From the NCBI GenBank assembly GCA_046540835.1, contig JBKHEL010000013.1:1-36762 (forward strand): a DNA stretch of 36,762 nucleotides, written 5' to 3'. The stretch's first letter is position 1; each line of letters begins with the position of its first letter. The position numbers and the translations under genes are program-made. The notes below the pieces were generated by a model. It saw only the letters and a program-made list of their open reading frames with translations, had not been told where the DNA came from and searched no databases. Below, piece after piece: positions 25,946 to 36,635 of this stretch. This stretch comes from Coraliomargarita_B sp046540835 (GTDB lineage: Bacteria > Verrucomicrobiota > Verrucomicrobiia > Opitutales > Coraliomargaritaceae).

Positions 25946-28750
25946 CTAGTCTGCTTTTTGGTTATTGGCCGGAGTCCTGCGTTTGACGCGTTGGGTGCGC
26001 TCGCTGCTCCTTGCGGCCGTTTGTTCGGTGATCCATGAGGCACTGAGAATCTCCACGGGTGTATCGGCCTCCAGTTGCGGGCGGGACTCAAGGATCTCCC
26101 CGTCGAGGGGAATATCGATGACCTCGGCGTGACTGCTCCGGTCTGCTCCGGCGGGCAGGGGGATGGTCTTCGAACCATATTTGATGGCTGCTTTTCCGGT
26201 GTGGACCAGCCGTAAAAAGACGCGCTCCGCATCCGGGTCGAGCTGGTCGACTGGCAAGGCAAGCGCCGCGCCCGGAGCTAGGCTTTTGAAAAGGAGGGGG
26301 AGGGGAACCAGCGTCCGCGCCCGTGTTTTTCCCGGGGTGTAGCCTTCACGTTTCAGGGTGATCCGGAAAGCAGAGCGTTCGGGTATGCGGAAATGCAGGG
26401 TGCCCGCGTCGACCTCAGGCCGGGCATCCACCCACTCGGTCCGCCCTTCGGCTGGTGCGGGAATACGGGCCCCGTCGACGTCGCGGATTTGAAGCTCCTC
26501 CAGGGGGCTTTCGGCGAGCAGGAGAATACATTCCTCGACGGAAAATCCTTCTGGGACGGGCACTTGCACATCGGTATTTCCGATGCCGTGATCGACGCCG
26601 ACCAAAACAAGCTCGCCCATTTTCGGGTGGGCGGCCACCGCCGTGATGCGCGGCGAATCAACTTCGAGGTCGATCATCAGCCCCCGAAGGGGCGCGGCGA
26701 GGCGGTAGGCGTGGCGCTCGCCTTGGCTGCGCAGGTAGCCGCTCCAGCAAGCATGCAGCGCCCGCGCCCGCGCAATATCGGGATTGGTTTGGATCAAATC
26801 GAGAATTTCCGCCAGGTTATACGCGGCCTTCCCGGCGTCGGAGGCCCCCAGGTCATTGGCTTCCGTATTGAAGATGGGGATGCTCCGCCCGTGCAGCGTC
26901 CACATGGCCGAGCGCACGACTTCATATCCCGCAGCCACCGTCAGCGGATCGCCGCCGTAGTGGTGTTCGGTGATGAAATCGAGCTGATCGCCGGTGCGTT
27001 CAAGAATGCGCAGGGTATAATTCCGGAAATCCATGTAGTCGTAGCTGTTGAAGTGGGGTGCCGAGGGGCCGCCCAATTTCACATGGGGGTTGACCGAGCG
27101 TGCGCCCCGGGCCGCAGCAAGAAAGAGCTCCGACCAGGCATCTGCACCGACTTTGCCCGGAATGTAGCCATACTGGGTTTCGTCTTTTACATCGGTCACC
27201 CCCGGCGGGCGGCGAAAGCCCATATTGATGTGGCGGCCCCACATGAAGGGTTCGTTCCACACTTCGAGATAGCGCAGCAGATTGTGTTGATCTCCCGGGA
27301 TCCAGGCTTTTGAGGCGAGGTTTCGATAGAAGACTTCGAGGTCGCGGGCAAGCGGGGCCACCCCGCGTTCGAGCCAGGGGGGGCGGGACCACAGGTCCAT
27401 GGTGTGGGTCCGGATAATTTGATCGACCGCATTGCCGGCCACCGCACGGCGATAAAAGGGATGATCCGGCGGTTGCGCATCACGCTGTTTCAGGTCCATG
27501 CGTCGCGCGATCGCTTCTTCCGAGAGCGGATCACCTCCGAAGCCGGTGTGCGTGAGCGGGCGCAGCGAACCCGGATTGAGCAAGCGCATCATTTCGACAG
27601 GATCGGGCTCGCCCGCCTTCGGCTTGCGGGGTTTATTTTCGTTGACGTCGTGGAAGCCGAACAAGCCCTTGGGGACCCGCTCCACTCCATTGAATTTTTT
27701 GGTCGTATCGGGAGACAAAGTGAGCCGGACCGGACTGGGGTCGATGTCGGTCGATCCGGGGATGAGCTGCAGTTCGGAGAGAAACAGATCAACCGTGCCC
27801 ACGCCGTCGCCATTGAGCACGCCGATGCGCAGCGCCTGCAATTCGGAACCGCCGAACGGCCGCCAGCGGCTCCCGAAGTCTTCCAGATCGATCTCGGCCG
27901 CAGCCGGTTCGCTCCCGAGTGGCAGGGCGTGATAGCGGGAGAACCAGCCGCGCTCGGTGCGCAGCTGAATCGAGAGCGCGACCGGAGGCTGGCCCGCAGA
28001 TCCTGAGGCGCTCAGGCGGATTTTCCCCTTGGGAGGGAGGGGCAGGGGGGTGGACCACCCGGTTTCCGCCCAGGCGCTGACCCCTTCGACGCGCGTCGTT
28101 TCCGGGAGAAAGGCGCGGAGGTGGACTCGATCATTCACCGAACCGACCCAGCCGGGACCGACCGCGCCCCAGGACTCCGGGACCACATCATGCGTCCACG
28201 AGCCCTTGAGATCTCCGCTGAGCTCGACCGGCTCGCCTTCCGAAATCCAGCTGCCCTGATACCGGCCCCGCACGGCCCGTCCGCCCAACTGGGGCGTGTC
28301 TTTGCGCCATCCGGGCATGAAGGCCTCACGGTTTTCCGCGCGCTCGGCATCCTCGCCCAATAAATCTGCCTGGAGAGAAATTTCGAAAACATCCGGCGGG
28401 TTCGGGAAGTGAGCGCGCCCGCGGCGCGCCCCGTCCGGACCGATTTCGACCTGCAGGGAGGCCTCGATCTGGTCGCGCTGCCAGGACCATGAGCGCAGGT
28501 TGACCTCATTTTGACTCCGCTCGTTGTAATCGGCCGCGGCCCGTATTTCAGGTTCATGGCGGGGGGACCGGATCGTCAGGAAGAGGTGGCCTGCCGAATC
28601 ACCGATCGGACGGACGCCATCGAGCTGGAGCACCAGGCGGACCGGGTGGGGGGCCTCCGGTGGCGGATTGAGCAGGTTCACCGGCTCAGCTGGTAGCTGT
28701 GCCCAGAAAAGCAGCGGCAAAAGCCAGAAGCATCGTTTTGTTGAAGTCAT
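25946..28750 (-). CDS. Secreted clan GH-A-like glycoside hydrolase, substrate unknown
   Basis: The 934-residue protein has a signal peptide ('MTSTKRCFWLLPLLFWAQLPA'). An N-terminal beta-rich region (about 25-340) includes a carbohydrate-binding-like segment near 200-330. The catalytic (beta/alpha)8-like region (about 350-730) has 'YLEVWNEPFMWG' with acid/base candidate E500 and 'PIFNTEANDLG' with nucleophile candidate E630. The spacing of 130 residues and the NEP/TEA motifs fit retaining clan GH-A enzymes such as GH39- or agarase-like families. A C-terminal beta domain (about 740-900) follows. I cannot name the family or the polysaccharide. Its start overlaps the stop of the DUF4153 membrane protein gene (ATGA), so the two are translationally coupled. 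Confidence 0.78.
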   Translation of the reverse strand: MTSTKRCFWLLPLLFWAQLPAEPVNLLNPPPEAPHPVRLVLQLDGVRPIGDSAGHLFLTIRSPRHEPEIRAAADYNERSQNEVNLRSWSWQRDQIEASLQVEIGPDGARRGRAHFPNPPDVFEISLQADLLGEDAERAENREAFMPGWRKDTPQLGGRAVRGRYQGSWISEGEPVELSGDLKGSWTHDVVPESWGAVGPGWVGSVNDRVHLRAFLPETTRVEGVSAWAETGWSTPLPLPPKGKIRLSASGSAGQPPVALSIQLRTERGWFSRYHALPLGSEPAAAEIDLEDFGSRWRPFGGSELQALRIGVLNGDGVGTVDLFLSELQLIPGSTDIDPSPVRLTLSPDTTKKFNGVERVPKGLFGFHDVNENKPRKPKAGEPDPVEMMRLLNPGSLRPLTHTGFGGDPLSEEAIARRMDLKQRDAQPPDHPFYRRAVAGNAVDQIIRTHTMDLWSRPPWLERGVAPLARDLEVFYRNLASKAWIPGDQHNLLRYLEVWNEPFMWGRHINMGFRRPPGVTDVKDETQYGYIPGKVGADAWSELFLAAARGARSVNPHVKLGGPSAPHFNSYDYMDFRNYTLRILERTGDQLDFITEHHYGGDPLTVAAGYEVVRSAMWTLHGRSIPIFNTEANDLGASDAGKAAYNLAEILDLIQTNPDIARARALHACWSGYLRSQGERHAYRLAAPLRGLMIDLEVDSPRITAVAAHPKMGELVLVGVDHGIGNTDVQVPVPEGFSVEECILLLAESPLEELQIRDVDGARIPAPAEGRTEWVDARPEVDAGTLHFRIPERSAFRITLKREGYTPGKTRARTLVPLPLLFKSLAPGAALALPVDQLDPDAERVFLRLVHTGKAAIKYGSKTIPLPAGADRSSHAEVIDIPLDGEILESRPQLEADTPVEILSASWITEQTAARSSERTQRVKRRTPANNQKAD

Positions 28751-30564
28751 TGTGGTTCTCCAGTTGAAGCGGGGTTGGGGGGCGTGAGAAAGACCTTTAA
28801 GTGCGCCGAATGGATGCTCGCTCCGTCAGGTTTGAGTCGAATTTGGGCCAGGACAAAATGAAACGACCAGCCGTCTGCATCTGTGGTGAAGCTCAGTGGC
28901 GATTCCTCTTTGGCACCGCCGTCGCCGTAGGCTTCGGCCACAGCTGCAGCCCACTGGCTCAGGTCCACCGTGTCGATCCGGACCTCGTTGACGAATAGCT
29001 CCAAGGTCTGTTCGTGAACATCGGAGACGAATTCGAGATCGTGACCTTCGATCTCAAATTGCCGACGCTGATCCCGGTTGTTTCGGTAGCCATGGAGATT
29101 GAAGTCCAGGGACCATTCATGGCCCCCGGTCGCCAGCACCCGACTGCGGTGGTAGTATTGGATGGGCTGGAGCAGTCCTTCGCTCAGTCCCAGCCAGTTG
29201 GTGATTTTCCGGCTCAGGCTGTGGGTGCGCCGGATGCTGTTTGAGCGAGCATTCGGGTATTTTTCATAGAAACCGGCCAGCTCGGTCTCCAGAGGATCGG
29301 CACCGAAGTTTTCGAGCAGGTAGCGCAGCACATCCTGAAATGCCCGCGCATCGGATGCCTCCAATGGCCCCGGCGCGGGGACCCACTGGTCCTGCTGCAC
29401 GATGCCCATGGCCTCCCCGAGTTCCTGTAGCCGCTCGGTTTGGCTGCGCAGGGTCCAGGCAGACGCGCTGAGGGGGCCGCTGCTGATGGAGAAAAGAGCG
29501 ACCGCGAGCAGGCTCAGTGGCATCCAGAGGATCGGCAGCTTGGGGCGGATCAGGTAGGCGAGCGAGAGGCCGAAAAGCCAAATTGCCAGGGCGAGTCCGA
29601 GGTATCGGTTCATCGTCATCCCATACTCGCCGAGACGCACCTGGAGCGCGAGAAAAAGGACAATGGAGAGCGGAAACAACGCCGGAAAAAGCCAGCGGTG
29701 AAACCGCCGCGCCCAAGTGGCCCGGTCCGCCAGAGGGAGGCTGAGGGCGAAAGAGAGCAGACTGATGACCGCTAAAATGAAGATCGGCATCGCCACCCAC
29801 CCGTTGGGCCAAGTCCACTGAAGGCCGATTTTCAGAACATAGGCATAGAGGATGAGGAGGTAAACGGCGACAATTGGCAGGCCGATGAACGCCAGCGTGA
29901 AGCGCAGCGGTTTTGGGAATTCATCCTCAGGACCGGAAATTCCCGGGCGGGGGATTCCGCTCAAGCAGAGCAGGGGGTGGGCCAGAAAGGCGCAGAGCAC
30001 CCAAAGTTGGGGGTAGAGTCGATCATCGAAGCCCAGTTCGAACAGCTTGTCCACACTCAACAAAGCCAGCGCCAGGCCGGCGAAGAGAAGGGCCGCATTG
30101 ATCGCGCTAAAGAAAAAGCGCAAAAAACAGCTCAGGTTAAACCGCCAGAGGCCTTGGCCGTCAGCCCGTGCCAGGGCGGGCACCAAGGCGATCCCCAGAT
30201 GCATGGCGAAGATGAGAATCAAATAGCCATACCAGAACGGAGGCCGGGAATTCTCCAGAGAGAGCGGCATGGCGAATTGGCTGTAGAGCGCGAGCCCGAG
30301 GATCCCCGCTGCCTGAGCGATGAGGCGCCCTCTCTCGTCGGCCGCCCGGGCCTCGGCGATGAGGTCGATCAGCAAACTCAGCGTGAATCCCAAGGCGCCC
30401 AGCAAAGCGAAGCGAAGCAGGTCCGAATCGCCGCCGAATCCGGACTCGATTGAAGCCACCAGCAAAGCGCTGACGAGCACGGCAAACAGGCAAGGCAGCG
30501 GAAACCGCACGACCGAGGCACGGAGGGCTTGGGTGATCGCGGCAAAGTCGGGCAGGCGCAGCAT
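28747..30564 (-). CDS. DUF4153 family multi-pass membrane protein
   Basis: The 605-residue protein has about eleven hydrophobic helices in its first ~400 residues (for example 'PPFWYGYLILIFAMHLGIAL' and 'LRFTLAFIGLPIVAVYLLI'). A soluble C-terminal region of about 190 residues follows. The pattern matches DUF4153, an uncharacterised inner-membrane family; I see no catalytic motif. The ATG at 30564 is chosen over the longer frame (30657) because GGAG lies a few bases upstream and the longer version would begin within the pnp terminator. It is the first gene of a two-gene unit with the secreted glycosidase. Confidence 0.8.
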   Translation of the reverse strand: MLRLPDFAAITQALRASVVRFPLPCLFAVLVSALLVASIESGFGGDSDLLRFALLGALGFTLSLLIDLIAEARAADERGRLIAQAAGILGLALYSQFAMPLSLENSRPPFWYGYLILIFAMHLGIALVPALARADGQGLWRFNLSCFLRFFFSAINAALLFAGLALALLSVDKLFELGFDDRLYPQLWVLCAFLAHPLLCLSGIPRPGISGPEDEFPKPLRFTLAFIGLPIVAVYLLILYAYVLKIGLQWTWPNGWVAMPIFILAVISLLSFALSLPLADRATWARRFHRWLFPALFPLSIVLFLALQVRLGEYGMTMNRYLGLALAIWLFGLSLAYLIRPKLPILWMPLSLLAVALFSISSGPLSASAWTLRSQTERLQELGEAMGIVQQDQWVPAPGPLEASDARAFQDVLRYLLENFGADPLETELAGFYEKYPNARSNSIRRTHSLSRKITNWLGLSEGLLQPIQYYHRSRVLATGGHEWSLDFNLHGYRNNRDQRRQFEIEGHDLEFVSDVHEQTLELFVNEVRIDTVDLSQWAAAVAEAYGDGGAKEESPLSFTTDADGWSFHFVLAQIRLKPDGASIHSAHLKVFLTPPNPASTGEPQ

Positions 30565-30655
30565 GGTTCTCCGAATCCAACGCCTGAACGGCGAGGCGTC
30601 GAGCCGAAAGCGGCCAAACGGGCAATCCTCCGCAGTGATGCCCGTCCCGGCACAC

Positions 30656-30687
30656 AAAAAAAGCGGCTGCCCTTCGGCAGCCGCTTT
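30656..30687 (-). terminator. Intrinsic terminator of pnp
   Basis: On the minus strand AAAGCGGCTGCC pairs perfectly with GGCAGCCGCTTT over 12 bp (arms 30676-30687 and 30660-30671) with loop GAAG, and a run of seven T begins inside the distal arm. It lies 28 bases after the pnp stop codon. Confidence 0.92.
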
Positions 30688-30714
30688 GGAGATCTATTCT
30701 GAAGCAGGGTGGCG

Positions 30715-32868
<2,154 letters not shown>

Positions 32869-32931
32869 TCTTTCTTGGTTTTGCTTTTTGCGTTCAACGG
32901 CAGTTCGGGGCTTGGACCTTCTCATGCCGCC

Positions 32932-32956
32932 AGCGACACAAATCGGTTGTGTCGCT
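32932..32956 (-). promoter_or_regulatory. Perfect 10-bp hairpin in the pnp leader
   Basis: AGCGACACAA (32932-32941) and TTGTGTCGCT (32947-32956) are exact reverse complements around a five-base loop, ending 63 bases upstream of the pnp start. In E. coli, RNase III cuts a leader stem-loop to let PNPase repress its own mRNA. A similar role here is inferred from position only; the stem is shorter than the E. coli one. Confidence 0.5.
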
Positions 32957-33086
32957 TCGGGAAAATTCTGTGTATTGCTTTGGGGTTTTGACGGTTCCGC
33001 TTTCGTCCATAGGGACTGCCGCGTGTGGTATTTTGCCAGGTCGCTGCCGGTGGCCGGTTCAGGACGGGGACGGAAAAACGGCGGCG

Positions 33087-33128
33087 TAAAAAGAAAGTGC
33101 CGGACCCCGTTTGGCGAAGTCCGGCACT
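33087..33128 (-). terminator. Intrinsic terminator of rpsO
   Basis: On the minus strand AGTGCCGGAC (33119-33128) and GTCCGGCACT (33096-33105) form a perfect 10-bp stem followed by a T-rich tail (TTTCTTTTTA). It starts 17 bases after the rpsO stop. pnp therefore probably has its own promoter in the remaining ~200 bases, where I see no clear consensus boxes. Confidence 0.88.
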
Positions 33129-33144
33129 GTAAAAGTCATTTCGA

Positions 33145-33417
33145 CTAGCGGCGCAGTTTGAGCTTTTCGAGTATCGCCGTGTAGCGGTTGAAGTCAGTCC
33201 GCTTCAGGTAGTCGAGCAGCTTGCGGCGGCGTGCTGTCATCGCAATCAGACCGCGGCGGGAGTGGAAATCCTTGCGGTTTTCGCGGAGGTGCTCGGTGAG
33301 GTGTTTCACGCGTGCGGTGAGCAGCGCGATCTGCACTTCCGAGGAGCCGGTGTCGTTTTCGTTGGCACCGAATTCTTTAATGATTTCGGCTTTGTTAACT
33401 ATGGTGTCTTCTGGCAT
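33145..33417 (-). CDS. rpsO: 30S ribosomal protein S15
   Basis: The 90-residue protein is a clear S15: 'DTGSSEVQIALLTARVKHLTEHL', 'KDFHSRRGLIAMTARRRKLL' and 'DYLKRTDFNRYTAILEKL'. It binds the central domain of 16S rRNA early in 30S assembly. The length is normal for the family. It is directly upstream of pnp on the same strand, the usual bacterial order, but a terminator lies between them. The leader contains a small hairpin (33447-33466) that could take part in autoregulation. Confidence 0.98.
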   Translation of the reverse strand: MPEDTIVNKAEIIKEFGANENDTGSSEVQIALLTARVKHLTEHLRENRKDFHSRRGLIAMTARRRKLLDYLKRTDFNRYTAILEKLKLRR

Positions 33418-33783
33418 TGGTTTTGATTTTGATTTCCCTGACTATGGATTCCGGTTTTCCAGAATCGTCGGAGCCGCCACTGGACCGCTCTGACCGTTGC
33501 GCCTGCATTGGATGATGATTGATGATTGTCGCAGGAAGCCGGGGAACGGGCTCTTCTCAGAGCGCGTTCTAACGCTTCGGTGGAAAGTGGCTTCTCCCGG
33601 CGGCGGTGCAAGAAAAATCGCGATAAATCTTTTCAAGGGCCAGGGCTTTTTCATTCGGCTGCTGAGAGCCGTCGAATAAAGAAAAAATCAGGTGAAGGGT
33701 TTACACACGCGACTTTCCTCGATGTCCCATCGGCTCCCCCTCTGTGAAGTTTGAGAAATCCGCAAATAGGCCTCTTTTTCGTT
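33418..33783. other. Intergenic region upstream of rpsO
   Basis: I see no gene in these 366 bases; short frames on both strands lack any recognisable domain. The rpsO promoter should lie here. A possible -35 TTGAAA near 33636 (minus strand) has only a poor -10 partner. GATTCTGG-AAAA-CCGGAATC on the minus strand (33447-33466) forms a hairpin with one mismatch, about 30 bases before the rpsO start. Confidence 0.5.
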
Positions 33784-34950
33784 TCAGGGCTGAGCCGTCA
33801 GCGCGGGCAGGTATTTTTCGCGGGCGAGACGCCAGAAGACGAGGAAGAAGGCGGTCAGTGGGATGGCCAGGATCATGCCAAGGATGCCGTCGAGGGCGAC
33901 GCCCCAGAAAAAGATGGAGAAAATGATGAGCATGGGCCCCATGCCGGTCTTATTGCCCATGATGCGGGGGGTGAAGACATAGTCGGTGAGGAGCTGGCCG
34001 ATGGTGAAGACAACGGCACAGAGTGCGACCAGTGGCAGTCCTCCATCGTCCTGTAAATAGGCGAGTGGCAGCACGGTCAGGAGGCCGAGCATGGTGCCGA
34101 GGTAGGGGATGATGTTGAGCAGGCCGAGCAGGAAGCCGAGGAGGATGCCGAATTTCAGGCCGATCAGGCCGAAGCCGACGGCCAGAACGAGCCCGAGTAG
34201 TAGGCCGATGATGATTTGGCCCCGGAAGAAGGAGGTCAGGATGTCGCTGAATTGTTTGATCAGGAAGATCAGGTCGTCGCGGCGCTCGCCAGGGAGGAAG
34301 CCGAGTTGTTTATCAATGTCTTTCCAGATGTTGCGGTCGCCATTGAGAATAAAGAAGAGATAGACCGGAATAATAGCGTAAGCGGCGATCTTGCCAAAGA
34401 GGCCTCCGAGGAAACTGAAGAACTGACCGGAAGACGCGGACGCGCGGGAAAGCATGGACTGGATCACCCCTGAGTTTTCCTCCAGCAGGCCTTTCAGATA
34501 AGCATCCGGCGATTCGCCGAGTTGTTCGGTGAGCCACTGCCAGATTGAAGGGGCGATCCCGCGGAGGTAATCCAGCGACTGATCGAGCAGGTCGGGCAGG
34601 ATTTTCAGCAGCTCGCCGGTTTGATTGAGGATGGGTGGCACCGCAAAGGTGGCCATGGCCAGTAGGACCAGGAGGACTAGCCCAAAGAGCAGGATGATGC
34701 CGCCGGTCCGGTTCAGCCGTGTGCGGTTCTCGCAAAAACTGATGATTGGGCGGAGCAGCGTGGCAAGGATGGCCGCGATGGCCAGTGGCAGGAGGACATC
34801 TTGAAAAGCCCCGACAAACGCTCTCAACAGCACGAAGAGGAAATAAAGCGTCGCTCCCAAAAACAGGGATGCGAGCGCGGTGCCCCCGGCCGCGATGATC
34901 TGCCGCTGGACGGGGGAGAGAAAAGGCTGGGGTGTTTCGTTGTCGGACAC
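33784..34950 (-). CDS. AI-2E family transporter (YdiK/PerM/TqsA-type membrane protein)
   Basis: From the GTG at 34950 the protein has 388 residues. It has an N-terminal pair of helices, a less hydrophobic middle part, and the C-terminal helical bundle with 'GFLLGLLNIIPYLGTMLGLL' and 'LTDYVFTPRIMGNKTGMGPM', the signature region of the AI-2E/UPF0118 family. Members export small molecules or ions; only some affect autoinducer-2, so substrate cannot be inferred. An alternative TTG start at 35001 overlaps the DEAD-box gene stop (TTGA) and has AGGA just ahead. I prefer GTG because the added residues ('MTRFCVALLKSRDCLSD') look like read-through. It is probably in one transcript with the helicase gene. 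Confidence 0.88.
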   Translation of the reverse strand: MSDNETPQPFLSPVQRQIIAAGGTALASLFLGATLYFLFVLLRAFVGAFQDVLLPLAIAAILATLLRPIISFCENRTRLNRTGGIILLFGLVLLVLLAMATFAVPPILNQTGELLKILPDLLDQSLDYLRGIAPSIWQWLTEQLGESPDAYLKGLLEENSGVIQSMLSRASASSGQFFSFLGGLFGKIAAYAIIPVYLFFILNGDRNIWKDIDKQLGFLPGERRDDLIFLIKQFSDILTSFFRGQIIIGLLLGLVLAVGFGLIGLKFGILLGFLLGLLNIIPYLGTMLGLLTVLPLAYLQDDGGLPLVALCAVVFTIGQLLTDYVFTPRIMGNKTGMGPMLIIFSIFFWGVALDGILGMILAIPLTAFFLVFWRLAREKYLPALTAQP

Positions 34951-34997
34951 GTCGGATAGGCAATCCCGGGATTTGAGTAGGGCAACGCAAAAGCGCG

Positions 34998-36530
34998 TCA
35001 ACTGTCCTTTGGCATTTTGAAGCGGCGCTGGGGTGTTTCTTTCTTTGCCTTTTTCGGTTTTGTGGGCTTGGACCCGGCCGGTTTCGTTTCCGTTGTGAAC
35101 GGGCGCTTGCCGGGTTTTCCCTTTTGAAAGCTGCCCGGCTTCCCCTTGCTGAATTTCCCTTTTTTGCTCTTGCCGCCCTTCATGGGGCGGCGCTCGGTTT
35201 CGAAGGGCTCCCGATCTTCGGCGATTTCCTCACTGCTGCTCTTTTCCTCCTTCTGAAAGAGGTCGAAGAGGGCGCTGGCGATATCAGTGGGGGTGTGGCC
35301 GGCATCGAGGAGGCGCTCAATCCAGTCGTCGTGGCGTTTGAAGTCGCCGGATTCGAGGCGGTCGCGGACGTTGTTGAAGACGAGATCGGTCTTGCGTCCT
35401 TCCACCTCTTCGAGAGAGGGGATGCGCATCCGGCGGACGGTCTGGCGGGTGTAGCGCTCGATGGCCTCGAGCCGGTAGATATCGCGGCCATAGACGAAGG
35501 TGATGGACTTACCGCTGCGGCCCGCCCGACCCGTGCGCCCGATGCGGTGCACATAGTCCTCGGGGTCATAGGGCAGGTCGTAGTTGAAGACCACATCGAC
35601 GTCGTCGATATCGAGTCCACGGGCGGCTACGTCGGTTGCCACGAGGAGCTCGACGCTGCCATTGCGGAATTTTTGGATGACCCGCTCGCGGTTGTTTTGT
35701 GCGATATCACCGTGGATGCGGTCGGCGAGGTAGCCCCGGGCCGCAAGAGCCTCGGTGACATCCTCAACCATTTGTTTGGTGTTGCAGAAGACGATCCCGC
35801 GTGGGCGGGGCTGTAGGTCGAGCAGTCGGCACATGACCTCGATCTTTGAACGGTTGCGCACCTCATAGTATTCCTGAGCGATGGAGTCGACAGTCAGGGC
35901 CTTTTGTTCGATTTGGACCTGAGCCGCATCCCGGCTGAAGGCACGGATGAGCCCCTGCACCTGCTTGTTCATCGTGGCAGAGAAAAATAGGGTTTGCCGG
36001 TCCTCCGGGAGTGAATCGAGGATGACCTCCATGTCTTCGCGGAAGCCCATGTCGAGCATGCGGTCGGCTTCATCGAGGATGCAGAGGCGCACGGCATCCG
36101 TCTTCAGGGTCCGGCGTCTCAAATGGTCCATGATCCGGCCCGGAGTGCCGACGACGAGGTGGGCTCCTTTGCGCAGAGACCGCATTTGCCGGTCAATCGG
36201 TGCGCCGCCATAGACCGGGATCGCCGAGAGGCCCTTCAATCCTGCGCCGAGGCGGTGGATCTCGGCACAAACCTGGACGGCCAGTTCGCGTGTGGGGCAG
36301 ATGATCAACGCCTGAGTCTCTGCCAAAGAGAGATCGAGGCGCTCCAGTGCGGGTAGCCCGAAGGCTGCGGTCTTTCCCGAGCCTGTTTGTGAGAGTCCGA
36401 CCATGTCACGGCCTGCGAGGATCAATGGGATCGTCTCCGCCTGGATCGGGGAGGGCGATTCAAAGCCCAGTTTGCGGATGCCTTCGAGCAGTTGCTCTGA
36501 GAGGCCGAGGTCGGTAAAAGTGGTGTTCAT
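34998..36530 (-). CDS. DEAD-box ATP-dependent RNA helicase with basic tail
   Basis: The 510-residue protein has all the core motifs: Q motif 'GFESPSPIQAETIP', 'SQTGSGKTAA' (K53), 'CPTRELA', 'VGTPGRIMDH', 'ILDEADRMLDMGF' (D153), 'FFSATM', 'IHGDIAQNNRERV', 'ATDVAARGLDI' and 'HRIGRTGRAG'. The C-terminal ~90 residues are rich in Lys, Gly and Pro ('GKSKKGKFSKGKPG') and should bind RNA nonspecifically. There is no DbpA-type RNA-binding domain, so it is nearer the RhlE/CsdA-like general helicases in ribosome assembly or mRNA decay. Its closeness to pnp and rpsO suits that role. The start at 36530 gives the usual short N-terminus before the Q motif. Confidence 0.95.
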   Translation of the reverse strand: MNTTFTDLGLSEQLLEGIRKLGFESPSPIQAETIPLILAGRDMVGLSQTGSGKTAAFGLPALERLDLSLAETQALIICPTRELAVQVCAEIHRLGAGLKGLSAIPVYGGAPIDRQMRSLRKGAHLVVGTPGRIMDHLRRRTLKTDAVRLCILDEADRMLDMGFREDMEVILDSLPEDRQTLFFSATMNKQVQGLIRAFSRDAAQVQIEQKALTVDSIAQEYYEVRNRSKIEVMCRLLDLQPRPRGIVFCNTKQMVEDVTEALAARGYLADRIHGDIAQNNRERVIQKFRNGSVELLVATDVAARGLDIDDVDVVFNYDLPYDPEDYVHRIGRTGRAGRSGKSITFVYGRDIYRLEAIERYTRQTVRRMRIPSLEEVEGRKTDLVFNNVRDRLESGDFKRHDDWIERLLDAGHTPTDIASALFDLFQKEEKSSSEEIAEDREPFETERRPMKGGKSKKGKFSKGKPGSFQKGKPGKRPFTTETKPAGSKPTKPKKAKKETPQRRFKMPKDS

Positions 36531-36635
36531 AAGGAGCGGGGGAAGTGACAGGTCGGCTGCCCGAGCACAAGGGTTTTATTGTAGTTGCAGATCCTCTTCT
36601 GATACTAGCGGGCAGGAACGCCTGTCCCTTCGGAT

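Noticed and set aside
30565..30657. A 31-codon N-terminal extension of the DUF4153 protein
   Set aside because: It would start within the pnp terminator; GGAG precedes the ATG at 30564.
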